From Haploplasma modicum ATCC 29102 (GTDB lineage Bacteria; Bacillota_I; Bacilli_A; Acholeplasmatales; Acholeplasmataceae), in contig NZ_JHYB01000002.1 of the NCBI RefSeq assembly GCF_000687835.1, forward strand, positions 434,001 to 498,000: DNA of 64,000 nt, in the 5' to 3' direction. The position numbers and the translations under genes are program-made. Below the pieces are notes generated by a model. It did no database searches. It had not been told where the DNA came from and saw nothing but the letters and a program-made list of their open reading frames with translations. Below are positions 21,635-30,293 of the stretch, piece by piece (the first letter of the stretch is position 1; each line of letters starts with the position of its first letter).

Positions 21635-23170
21635 ATGAATAAACGTTTTGTCGGTTTAATTATTTTAGACGGATACGGATTAGCAAAAGCAAGTCCTTCA
21701 AACTCTGTAAGTCTTGCTAAAACTCCATATATGGAGCATTTACTAAGCACATATCCAAATAGTACTTTAACAACATGTGGTGAAGCAGTAGGTTTACCTG
21801 AAGGTCAAATGGGTAACAGTGAAGTTGGTCATTTAAATTTAGGGGCAGGTAGAGTAGTTTATCAATCACTATCAAGAATTAATGTTGCTATTAAAGATGG
21901 AGATTTTTTCAAGAATAAAGCATTTTTAAATGCAGTTGATCATGTTAAAAAACATAATTCAAAACTACATATTATGGGTCTTGTTAGTGATGGTGGTGTT
22001 CACTCACATCTTAATCACTTAAAAGCATTAATTCGCCTAGCAAAAAGCCATGATTTAGGAAATAACACTTATCTTCATGCATTCATGGATGGTAGAGATA
22101 CTTCACAAACAGGTGGATATGAATATCTAAATACTTTAATTAAAGCAGGTGCACACGTATCTACAGTAAGTGGTAGATATTATGCAATGGATAGAGATAA
22201 TAACTGGGATAGAATCCAAATTGCATATGATGCAATGGTTTTAGGCAATGGTCCTAAATTTAGTAATCCTTTAGATGGCATTAAAGATGCTTATGATAAA
22301 GGATTATCTGATGAATTTATTGTTCCATTTGTTGTTGATGAAAAAGGGTTAATTGGTGATAATGATGCAGTTATTTTTGCAAACTTCAGACCAGACCGTG
22401 CAATTAGAATTGCTACTGCAATTTCAAATCCAAATGAAGCTAACTTCTTCCATACCGATGGTAAGGCTAGTTTTAATGTAACTAAAGAATTACATAACAT
22501 TAACTTTGTTTCAATGATGCATTATCATGAAAAAGTTAAGGGTGAACTTGCTTATCCACTGCAAAAATTAGATAACTTATATGGTGAAGTTATTGCTAAT
22601 AATGGATTACATCAATTAAGAATTGCTGAAACTGAAAAATATGCTCACGTTACTTTCTTCTTTGATGGCGGTAAAGAAATGCAATTAAAAAATGCAGAAC
22701 GTATTTTAATTGAATCACCAAGAGTTGCAACCTATGATTTAAAACCTGAAATGGGTGCATATGAAATTAGAGATAAAGCAGTTAAAGCCATTAAAGAAAA
22801 TAAATTTGACACAATGATTTTAAACTTTGCAAATCCAGATATGGTTGGTCATACTGGTTCAATCGAAGCTACAACAAAAGCTGTTGAAGTTGTTGATGAA
22901 TGTATGAAAGATGTTGTTGAAGCAATCTTAAGTGTTGGTGGTGTTGCAGTTGTTCTAGCAGATCATGGTAATGCTGAAGAAATGAGAAATGAAGATGGTA
23001 CTCCTCAAACAGCTCATACAACAAATCCAGTACCATTTATCATAACAGATACAAATTATACTGTAGATGGTGGTGGAGCACTTTGTGATATCGCACCAAC
23101 AATGTTAGACTTACTTGGTGTAACAAAACCTGAAGAAATGACTGGTAAGTCATTAGTTCATAAAAAATAA
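21635..23170 (+). CDS. gpmI: 2,3-bisphosphoglycerate-independent phosphoglycerate mutase
   Basis: Mn-dependent enzyme converting 3-phosphoglycerate to 2-phosphoglycerate. The start carries the metal Asp in ILDGYGLA, and the nucleophile Ser is in GQMGNSEVGHLNLGAGRV (near residue 62). Later come HAFMDGRDTSQTGG, GRYYAMDRDNNWDR, FANPDMVGHTG, and LADHGNAEEM with the other metal ligands. Length 511 is typical. Immediately next in glycolysis to enolase, whose gene is close by but on the other strand; GAGGAG precedes the ATG. Confidence 0.98.
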   Translation: MNKRFVGLIILDGYGLAKASPSNSVSLAKTPYMEHLLSTYPNSTLTTCGEAVGLPEGQMGNSEVGHLNLGAGRVVYQSLSRINVAIKDGDFFKNKAFLNAVDHVKKHNSKLHIMGLVSDGGVHSHLNHLKALIRLAKSHDLGNNTYLHAFMDGRDTSQTGGYEYLNTLIKAGAHVSTVSGRYYAMDRDNNWDRIQIAYDAMVLGNGPKFSNPLDGIKDAYDKGLSDEFIVPFVVDEKGLIGDNDAVIFANFRPDRAIRIATAISNPNEANFFHTDGKASFNVTKELHNINFVSMMHYHEKVKGELAYPLQKLDNLYGEVIANNGLHQLRIAETEKYAHVTFFFDGGKEMQLKNAERILIESPRVATYDLKPEMGAYEIRDKAVKAIKENKFDTMILNFANPDMVGHTGSIEATTKAVEVVDECMKDVVEAILSVGGVAVVLADHGNAEEMRNEDGTPQTAHTTNPVPFIITDTNYTVDGGGALCDIAPTMLDLLGVTKPEEMTGKSLVHKK

Positions 23171-23183
23171 ATAGTTAAATAAT

Positions 23184-23210
23184 AAGACCTCTCAAATGAA
23201 AGGTCTTTTA
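23184..23210 (+). terminator. Intrinsic terminator after gpmI
   Basis: AAGACCT...AGGTCTT with a 10-base loop followed by TTATTTAT. It lies between convergent genes and may also weakly serve the glycerol kinase from the other side. Confidence 0.8.
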
Positions 23211-23218
23211 TTTATCTC

Positions 23219-24673
23219 TTAAAATTTGCTTATTGTATTAACTGCTTCTTTCCATCTTAAATAGTTTTTTGATAGATCCTTACTTGGAACATAAATTCTT
23301 TTAATTTTTTGTAAATTTGTAATTTCTTCAATATTTTTAAAAAATCCAGTTTTTAATCCAGCAATATAACTTGAACCAAGTCCGGTTATTTCTGTTTCTT
23401 TATTTTGAATTAAATTACACTTGATTAAATCGGCTTGAAATTGCATTAAATAATTATTGTTAGAAACACCACCATCAACCTTAATGTCTTCTATCTTAAT
23501 GTTATTTTCTAACTCCATCACTTTTAAAATATCTGTTACTTGATAAGCAATACTATTTAGTGTTGCTTTCATAATATCTTCTTTTTTAGTGTTTGCATCA
23601 AGCCCTAAAATAGCACCACGGATTGTCTCATTCCAGTAAGGTGCACCAAGTCCAACAAATGCTGGTATTACGTATACTTTATCGTCTATTGAGTTATATG
23701 CCATTTCTTCTGATTCTCTTGTATCGTTAATTAAGTTAAGCTTATCTCTCATCCACTTTAATGCTTCACCGCCCATAAAGACTGAACCTTCTAAAGCATA
23801 ATTAGTTTTATTACCATTTAGTTTCCAAGCAACCGTTGTTAGTAATCCAGTTTTAGAATATAGCAAATTATCTTCTAAATTTAAAAGAATAAAACAGCCA
23901 GTTCCATAAGTGATTTTTGCCTGACCTATACTATGACATAAGTGACCAAATAAGGCACTTGATTGATCACCAATAACAGCGTTAATAGGAATTAGAGTAC
24001 CTGAAATTTCGATGTGACCAAATAAACTATCGTTATCTAATACTTTTGGTAATATACTATTTGGTATTTCTAATAAATCTAGAATTTCTTGATCATACTT
24101 ATTTTCTTTAATATTATAAAGCATTGTTCTTGAAGCATTAGTTATATCAGTATAATGATTTTTTTCCTTTGAAAGATTATAGATTAAGAAACTATCAATT
24201 GTTCCAAACATTAAATCACTTGGATTACCTTTATAATTATTAAGTAAATATTTAATTTTTGAGGCACTAAAATAAGGATTTATCAAGAGTCCTGTTTTTT
24301 TAAATATTAAATCGCCATAACCTTTATTTTTCCATTCATCGGTTATATTTTTTGTATGAGCAGATTGCCAACTAATCGCATCATCAAAGACTTTACCAGT
24401 CTTTTTATCCCAAAGAACTGTTGTTTCTCTTTGGTTCGTTATAGTAAATGAATCAACTTCATCGGGTTTTAAATTAAATCGCATAAAAAGTCTTTTAATT
24501 AAGCTTTTTACTGAAAGCAATATTTCATCAGCACTTTGCATGATTCTAGAGTCACTATATTTATTTAAAACAAGTTCAATATAGTCACTATAGATAATTT
24601 CTGCTTTTTTATTTATTAGAAGAATCCTTGAAGAAGTTGTTCCTTGATCAATTACTATAATATATTTTTTCAT
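23219..24673 (-). CDS. glpK: Glycerol kinase (FGGY family)
   Basis: ATP-dependent phosphorylation of glycerol to glycerol-3-phosphate. IDQGTTSSRILL starts the protein, followed by ITNQRETTVLWDKKTGK, GTIDSFLIYNL, NASRTMLYNI, GDQSSALFGHLC, YGTGCFILLN, GSVFMGGEALKWMRD and GLGAPYWNETIRG. The usual VEHDP block near residue 50 is replaced by SRIMQSADEI and the family's VWQDRRT reads SWQSAHT, so it is divergent; another FGGY substrate is possible. It overlaps the upstream lipase-like gene by 4 bases, so glycerol released by that enzyme could be its substrate. Confidence 0.85.
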   Translation of the reverse strand: MKKYIIVIDQGTTSSRILLINKKAEIIYSDYIELVLNKYSDSRIMQSADEILLSVKSLIKRLFMRFNLKPDEVDSFTITNQRETTVLWDKKTGKVFDDAISWQSAHTKNITDEWKNKGYGDLIFKKTGLLINPYFSASKIKYLLNNYKGNPSDLMFGTIDSFLIYNLSKEKNHYTDITNASRTMLYNIKENKYDQEILDLLEIPNSILPKVLDNDSLFGHIEISGTLIPINAVIGDQSSALFGHLCHSIGQAKITYGTGCFILLNLEDNLLYSKTGLLTTVAWKLNGNKTNYALEGSVFMGGEALKWMRDKLNLINDTRESEEMAYNSIDDKVYVIPAFVGLGAPYWNETIRGAILGLDANTKKEDIMKATLNSIAYQVTDILKVMELENNIKIEDIKVDGGVSNNNYLMQFQADLIKCNLIQNKETEITGLGSSYIAGLKTGFFKNIEEITNLQKIKRIYVPSKDLSKNYLRWKEAVNTISKF

Positions 24674-25455
24674 ATTCTTTCAATCACCCATTTTGAAATA
24701 TCTTCAATTAGCATATCTTTTTCAACATCATTAAAAATATTATGATAACTATTCTCATATACAAGTAGTGTTTTATCTTTTGATTTTATCTTTTCCATAA
24801 TATATTTACCATTTGAAGGTGATACTATTTCATCTGAACTACTGTAAATAAAAAGGGCATTTGTTACATACTTTTTGTAATTCTTTTTAAGTCTTCTAAT
24901 CCCTTTAAATAATACTTCGTTAATTAATTTAAAGTGAATATACTCCAAATCATAACCATCTACTACATAATTATTATCATGAACTAATTTTGAATCTTTA
25001 AAGTTAGTTCTAGATCTTTTATTGTTTAAAAATACTTTAGGAATATATCTAACTTTACTTAATCTAGGTAAGTAATCTGTTGGTGATGATGTTACAATTA
25101 CACCATTGATATTGTTATTTATACTTGCATATAAGTTTGTAATAACACCGCCCATGCTATGACCAATTAAAAAAACATTTTTTGTGTTTTCATAAGCATA
25201 TTTTACTAAGCGGTCTAAATCATTTAAATAATACTGATATTTTTTAATGTAGCCTCTTTTACCAAAACTCTTACCATGACCATATAAGTCATAAGTAATT
25301 ACATTAAAACCTTTTTCTTTTAAAGCTTCTGCTGCTTCTTTGTAACTTTTAGAATATTCACCCATACCATGAGTAATAATAAGTGTTGTATTTTTACTAT
25401 TATTTTCATTTGGAATAAATTCATTCACATTTATAAAATTATCTTTAACTATCAT
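24670..25455 (-). CDS. Monoacylglycerol-lipase-like alpha/beta hydrolase
   Basis: Serine hydrolase of about 261 residues with the MGL-type oxyanion block THGMGEYSKSY, TYDLYGHGKSFGKRGYI, the nucleophile elbow GHSMGG, the acid in SSSDEIVSP and the C-terminal His in NSYHNIFND. The start at 25455 is preferred: GAGG is 8 bases upstream, while an in-frame ATG 33 bases earlier has no ribosome site. No signal peptide, so it is probably cytoplasmic. Coupling to glycerol kinase suggests conversion of monoglycerides or lysolipids to glycerol-3-phosphate, an inference from context. Confidence 0.85.
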   Translation of the reverse strand: MIVKDNFINVNEFIPNENNSKNTTLIITHGMGEYSKSYKEAAEALKEKGFNVITYDLYGHGKSFGKRGYIKKYQYYLNDLDRLVKYAYENTKNVFLIGHSMGGVITNLYASINNNINGVIVTSSPTDYLPRLSKVRYIPKVFLNNKRSRTNFKDSKLVHDNNYVVDGYDLEYIHFKLINEVLFKGIRRLKKNYKKYVTNALFIYSSSDEIVSPSNGKYIMEKIKSKDKTLLVYENSYHNIFNDVEKDMLIEDISKWVIERI

Positions 25456-25561
25456 ATAATCAACCTCACATATATTATATTTTACCATTTATATCTAAAA
25501 AAGTGGACTATATTACACATTACATCTAACAACTTTTTTAATTAAGGGAAATAATCTTTAA

Positions 25562-25605
25562 AATAAAACTATAGTCAGATATATCATCCCAACTATAGTT
25601 TTATT
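25562..25605 (-). terminator. Strong hairpin terminator after the NERD gene
   Basis: A perfect 14-bp inverted repeat (AATAAAACTATAGT with its complement, 16-base loop). It ends in T-rich sequence on the minus strand (ATTTTAAAG) and lies 25 bases after the NERD gene stop. Confidence 0.75.
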
Positions 25606-25629
25606 ATCTTAATTTCTATTTTTAATTTT

Positions 25630-26364
25630 CTAATTATTGTACTTCTTATTTACTGAATCAATATGTTCTTCTTTTATTTCATCAGATAATAAAGTTTTGA
25701 CTTTTAATTTTTCTAAGAAAGTTGCTACTTGTTCATCTTCAAGTATATCAGTTGAAGTTTTAAGACGTTTTTTAACTATAGAAATAGAGTCTCTAAAATT
25801 ATGAATGTTACTCTCAAAATTACTTGTTATTTTTTTCAATTTACTTCTATTGCTAAAAGCTATAAAAGAATGAATATTATCACTTGGAATTTCTAAGTAT
25901 TTTTCTATTGCCTTGGTATGTGCAAAGTTTTGTCTAACTGGGTTATAAAACTTGTGTTTTGAATATTTATTAAAAACTTGTGTCCATTTTTCGTCTTTAT
26001 CATTTCCGTAAATCCAGCCACCATAATTTTTAATTTCAAAAACGTAGATGCCTGTTTTATGTACACCAACAATATCTATTTCGGTATATGATGTTTTTTC
26101 ATTATCTAAGTACATATTTAGGAAAATATTATCTTGGGGAAAAATCTTTATTAATTTTGTATAAAATTTAAATTCTCCAAAATATCCCTTATCAAAATAC
26201 ATTTTAAAAAAACCAACACCGCTCTTATTTTTATACTTAGTTTTATAAAATAAAATATAATTATATAAAAATAAAACTAACTTAAATATTAAGTTTAATA
26301 TTAAAGTTACTATAGCAGTAAATAATATTATTACAACTGGATCTTTCTTTTTTCTTTTTGCCAT
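25630..26364 (-). CDS. Membrane-anchored NERD-domain protein
   Basis: Residues 1-12 are basic, followed by a hydrophobic helix at about 10-40, then a soluble domain. The segment TEIDIVGVHKTGIYVFEIKNYGGWIYG near residues 92-118 contains the D...E-x-K nuclease-like core of the NERD (nuclease-related) family; TQVF and NPVRQNFAHTKAIE follow as in other members. NERD proteins are suspected nucleic-acid-processing or signalling proteins without an agreed role. Single gene, with its own terminator. Nuclease activity is inferred from family only. Confidence 0.87.
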   Translation of the reverse strand: MAKRKKKDPVVIILFTAIVTLILNLIFKLVLFLYNYILFYKTKYKNKSGVGFFKMYFDKGYFGEFKFYTKLIKIFPQDNIFLNMYLDNEKTSYTEIDIVGVHKTGIYVFEIKNYGGWIYGNDKDEKWTQVFNKYSKHKFYNPVRQNFAHTKAIEKYLEIPSDNIHSFIAFSNRSKLKKITSNFESNIHNFRDSISIVKKRLKTSTDILEDEQVATFLEKLKVKTLLSDEIKEEHIDSVNKKYNN

Positions 26365-26397
26365 TCAATCATTTTCTCCTTTTATAAATACTGATTA

Positions 26398-26655
26398 TCA
26401 AACAAATACTTCACTATTTTTTTTACTTAACTTAAGCTCATTAATATAGCCAATTAAAAATACTATTCCAATTAAAAGGACCCCAATTACTGGTCCGTTT
26501 AAAAACGGTATTTCTTCAAGTGGTGGTCTTTTTAGATACATCGCATTAGGATTAGGTTTCCCACTTAAAACAAAAATGACATTTATACATAAACCGATAA
26601 ATCCAAGTCCAAGGAGGCCAATAGAAAATACTATTGCATTTTTTCCCCACTTAAT
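26398..26655 (-). CDS. Small two-helix membrane protein with no conventional start codon
   Basis: The frame directly after the ABC exporter gene encodes about 85 residues: a strongly hydrophobic helix (AIVFSIGLLGLGFIG...), a polar loop (SGKPNPNAMYLKRPPLEEIP), a second helix (GPVIGVLLIGIVFLIGYI) and a charged tail ending at TGA. Upstream the frame closes at a TAG ten codons away and no ATG, GTG or TTG precedes the first helix. The best candidate is AUU at 26655, overlapping the exporter's TAA by one base (ATTAA), a layout like coupled ATGA overlaps. A start at the internal ATG would lose the first helix. Coding status is supported by composition; function is unknown. Confidence 0.55.
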   Translation of the reverse strand: MKWGKNAIVFSIGLLGLGFIGLCINVIFVLSGKPNPNAMYLKRPPLEEIPFLNGPVIGVLLIGIVFLIGYINELKLSKKNSEVFV

Positions 26656-28480
26656 TAAGTTCTTTTTCTCTCTCTGCTAAGAACTGATCTCTATAGAGAT
26701 TATAATATAAGCCTTTATTTTTTAAAAGTTCTTTATGTGTTCCTATTTCAATTATTTTTCCAAATTCTAACATCACAATTAAATCACTATCAACAATTGT
26801 TGATAATCTGTGAGCAACCGTTAAACTAGTTCTATTACTTAACAGTTTTTTTGTTGCTTCAATAATCTTTTTTTCACTCTCACTATCAATTGAAGATGTT
26901 GCTTCATCAAGGATTAAAATTTTAGGATCATTTAATAACGCTCTTGCAAAAGATATTAATTGTTTTTGGCCAAGTGATAATAAATTACCCCCTTCACCAA
27001 CATGGGTATCATATTTATTATCAAGACTCATAATAAAATCATGTATACCAACTTCTTTTGCTACTTCAATCATTTCTTCATCTTTAGCTTCTAACTTACC
27101 GTATTTAATGTTTTCTCTAATTGTTGTTGAAAATAAATGTGGACTTTGCAGCACATAGCCAATTTGTGAATGAAGCCAGTTAATACTTCTATCCCTGTAA
27201 TCTATTCCATCAATTAAAATTTCGCCACTTGTTGGTTCATAAAATCTTGCTAGTAAATTAATAAGTGTGGTTTTACCACTTCCAGTATGACCAACAAATG
27301 CAACTTTCATTCCTGCATTAATCTTTAAATTAAAATTATCTAAGATTACTTCTCCTTCATTGTATGAGAAATTAACGTTTCTATATTCAACATCACCTAT
27401 GATTGTTTCATAGTTTTCTTTAATTGGATTAAAAGTATCACCATATTTTAAAATAACTTCTTCTTTATCTGTTATTTGTGGCTTTTCTTCAATTAATGCA
27501 ACAATGCGCTCTGCAGAGGCTTGAGCTTGTTGAATACTTGACATAATATTTGTAATCATAATAATTGGATCAAAAAAGCTTACAGTTGCTCTTATGAATA
27601 AAAATAATGTACTAATCTTAATTGCATCATTTAATACTAAACTACTTCCAGCATACATAACAATACCTAAAACACTATATGTTGCAAAAAGAATAATTGA
27701 TGAAAATAATGCTGAAATTGAGATTGCTCTAATACTTGATCTTCTTAGGTCATTAATAACATTACCAAACTCTTCTAAATTATCATCTTCAATTCCTAGT
27801 GTTTTTGTAGTTTTTGCACCTAGAAATGCTTCGCTATATTTTGCTGTTGCAATTGAGTTATATTTTCTTGATTCACGGTGTGACTTTAATATTTTCTTTC
27901 TAAATAAAATTGCAATTATAAACATTAAAGGAATTGATACTAAAACAATTAATGCAAGTTTTACAGAATAAATAAATAATACAACTAATGTAAATATCAT
28001 AAAAAGTGCTGACCAGAAAAAGTCAACTAATGACCATGAAATAATATTTGCTAACTTTTTAGAATCAGAGGTCATTCTTGCCATGATCCACCCTTGTGCA
28101 TTTTTATCAAAGTAATCAAATGATAATCTTTGTAAGTTATCAAATGCTTCTTTTCTAAATTCATAGTTAACTCTTGCTTCAATTTCACTTCCTTGTTTAA
28201 CAAAGAAGAAAACTAGAAGTCCAAATCCAAGGGCAAAAAAGATATTAAATATAATATAAAATGGTAGTGTCTTTAAATCTTTTGCTTCAATAAAATTATC
28301 AATTGCATAAACGTTAATAACATTAACTAGCGCATCAAATAAAGCAAGTGTAATTGCAAGTAAAACTAAGACTATAATTTTACCCTTTAGTTTTTTTACA
28401 ATACTAAATACTTTTTTCCAAACACCTAATGAAATTTTACTTTCTAATAAATCTTCATGATTATTTTCCATTAATTTCAC
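26651..28480 (-). CDS. ABC exporter half-transporter, catalytic-site subunit
   Basis: A six-helix transmembrane domain (about residues 1-330) fused to an ATPase domain. Walker A GHTGSGKTTLINLL, a variant signature LSLGQKQLISFARALL, Walker B ILDEATSSID with the catalytic Glu, and the switch His in VAHRLSTIVDSD are present. It pairs with the gene immediately upstream (20-base overlap). The variant signature here combines with the partner's Asp-type Walker B to form the degenerate site expected of heterodimeric exporters such as BmrCD, LmrCD and TM287/288. Substrate unknown: drug or lipid export are both possible. Confidence 0.93.
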   Translation of the reverse strand: MKLMENNHEDLLESKISLGVWKKVFSIVKKLKGKIIVLVLLAITLALFDALVNVINVYAIDNFIEAKDLKTLPFYIIFNIFFALGFGLLVFFFVKQGSEIEARVNYEFRKEAFDNLQRLSFDYFDKNAQGWIMARMTSDSKKLANIISWSLVDFFWSALFMIFTLVVLFIYSVKLALIVLVSIPLMFIIAILFRKKILKSHRESRKYNSIATAKYSEAFLGAKTTKTLGIEDDNLEEFGNVINDLRRSSIRAISISALFSSIILFATYSVLGIVMYAGSSLVLNDAIKISTLFLFIRATVSFFDPIIMITNIMSSIQQAQASAERIVALIEEKPQITDKEEVILKYGDTFNPIKENYETIIGDVEYRNVNFSYNEGEVILDNFNLKINAGMKVAFVGHTGSGKTTLINLLARFYEPTSGEILIDGIDYRDRSINWLHSQIGYVLQSPHLFSTTIRENIKYGKLEAKDEEMIEVAKEVGIHDFIMSLDNKYDTHVGEGGNLLSLGQKQLISFARALLNDPKILILDEATSSIDSESEKKIIEATKKLLSNRTSLTVAHRLSTIVDSDLIVMLEFGKIIEIGTHKELLKNKGLYYNLYRDQFLAEREKELN

Positions 28481-30293
28481 TCCTTACAAGCTCTAAGAAC
28501 TCCTCTTCCAATGCACCTTGAATATCCCATAAGTTTTTATATAAACCTTCTTTATTTTTAAGTTCATCGTGAGTTCCAATTGATTCAATTTCATTATTGT
28601 TTAATACAATAATTTTATCTGCTTCTTTTGCTGTTGTCATTCTGTGGGTAATGATAATATTTGTTTGATTTTCATTACTTGCTTTTAATTGGTTTCTAAT
28701 ATCTAAGTCTGTTTTATTATCAAGTGCGGATAGCGCATCATCAAAAATTATTATCGGTAGTCTACTTACTAAAATTCTTGCAATAGCAACCCTCTGTTTT
28801 TGACCTCCTGATAGTGTTGAACCTTGTTCACCAACAACTGTATCATAACCTTGTTTAAAAGTATTAATATCTTTTTCTAGACTAGCAATTTTAGCGGCCT
28901 TTAAAATATCTGCTTCATTTGCTTTTTTATTAGCAATCGAAATATTTTGATAAACTGTCTTACTATATAAGAATGGATCCTGTAAGACTGTTCCAATGTT
29001 TCTTCTTAAGTATCTTTTGCTAATGTCTCTAAGTTCTACACCATTAATAGTAATTGAACCTTCATAATCATACATTTTAAGTAAGAGATTAATAATTGTG
29101 CTCTTACCACTTCCGGTCTTTCCAATAATAGCGACCGTTTCGCCTGCTTTAATTTCAAAACTAACATTATTAAGTAAATGTCTACTTTCATCAATAAATT
29201 TAAAACTTACATTTGAAAAGACAATATTTCCATTTATTTCTGGCATTAAAGTTCCATCATTTAAATATTCAGTTTCTTGTTTCATAATTTCTTCTAAGCG
29301 CTCTGATGCAACTAATGCTTTACCATATTCATTGATAATACGACCAAGTCCTCTAACCGGCCAAATTAACATCCCAGCAAGCATAATAGTACTTGATATA
29401 TCTGAAATACTAAACATATTTTTATTTGCATAGTATACACCTATTAATATTACAATTAAAAACTGTAACATCATAAAAAAGTCCATTATACTCCAGTATC
29501 CAGCTACTAATTTTCCTGCTCTAATTTCACTATTTTGATAAGCGATATTTTTTGCTTCTAGTTTTTCAACTTCATGTTTCTCATTAGCAAATGCTCTAAC
29601 AACTCTTGCGGCACTAACATTTTCCTGAATAACAACAACCATTTCCGCTTCTTTTGTTTCTACATCTTTAAATACTTTATCGATTTTACTAAAATAAATA
29701 ATTGATGAAATTCCTGTAACAGGAATTAAGGCTAATGATACATACATAATTGTTTGATTAATCAATGCCATTTGATAAGCACCAAAAACAAGTGATGATA
29801 AAATCCCTAGTAATTCCATTACTCTATTTGATACAAACTCTTTAGTTAAATCTATATCCGTTGTTACTCTTTGTATTAAATCACCTGAATCAACATTATT
29901 ATGATAACCATAACTTAAATTTTGAATATGATCATAAGTTTTTGTTCTAAGATTTCTACTTACATTTTCACTTAAGACTCCTTTTAGTCTTGTTTCAAAA
30001 TAAAGCATGATATATCTAACTAGTTGCCATGCAAGCAGCATTAAAATAATTGATAAAACTATACTTACTATGTCTTCATATTGATTAATAAAGTTTAAGA
30101 TAAAGCTAGGTAGATTAGTTTTCCCTTCTACATCTACAACATTTAAAAATAATTCCAGTTTATTAATTAAGATATTACTAAACATTGGAATATATGAAAA
30201 TGTCAGACGGTGAAAAATAGTTAGTAAAACAACAACGAATACTAAAAATCCATTACCTTTTAAATGTTTAAATAAGTTTTTATTACGTATCAT
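28461..30293 (-). CDS. ABC exporter half-transporter, degenerate-site subunit
   Basis: 610 residues: six membrane helices then an ATPase domain with Walker A GKTGSGKSTIINLL, canonical LSGGQKQRVAIARIL, and Walker B IIIFDDALSALD, in which Asp replaces the catalytic Glu. The switch His remains (IITHRMTTAKEAD). It is the first of the two exporter genes, starts within the 3' end of the flavoprotein gene, and forms the heterodimer with the following gene. Confidence 0.93.
   Translation of the reverse strand: MIRNKNLFKHLKGNGFLVFVVVLLTIFHRLTFSYIPMFSNILINKLELFLNVVDVEGKTNLPSFILNFINQYEDIVSIVLSIILMLLAWQLVRYIMLYFETRLKGVLSENVSRNLRTKTYDHIQNLSYGYHNNVDSGDLIQRVTTDIDLTKEFVSNRVMELLGILSSLVFGAYQMALINQTIMYVSLALIPVTGISSIIYFSKIDKVFKDVETKEAEMVVVIQENVSAARVVRAFANEKHEVEKLEAKNIAYQNSEIRAGKLVAGYWSIMDFFMMLQFLIVILIGVYYANKNMFSISDISSTIMLAGMLIWPVRGLGRIINEYGKALVASERLEEIMKQETEYLNDGTLMPEINGNIVFSNVSFKFIDESRHLLNNVSFEIKAGETVAIIGKTGSGKSTIINLLLKMYDYEGSITINGVELRDISKRYLRRNIGTVLQDPFLYSKTVYQNISIANKKANEADILKAAKIASLEKDINTFKQGYDTVVGEQGSTLSGGQKQRVAIARILVSRLPIIIFDDALSALDNKTDLDIRNQLKASNENQTNIIITHRMTTAKEADKIIVLNNNEIESIGTHDELKNKEGLYKNLWDIQGALEEEFLELVRSEINGK

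Noticed and set aside
27594-27971. 125-residue open frame antisense to the ABC exporter
   Set aside because: Contained in the exporter membrane domain; amino-acid pattern is the complement of its helices.
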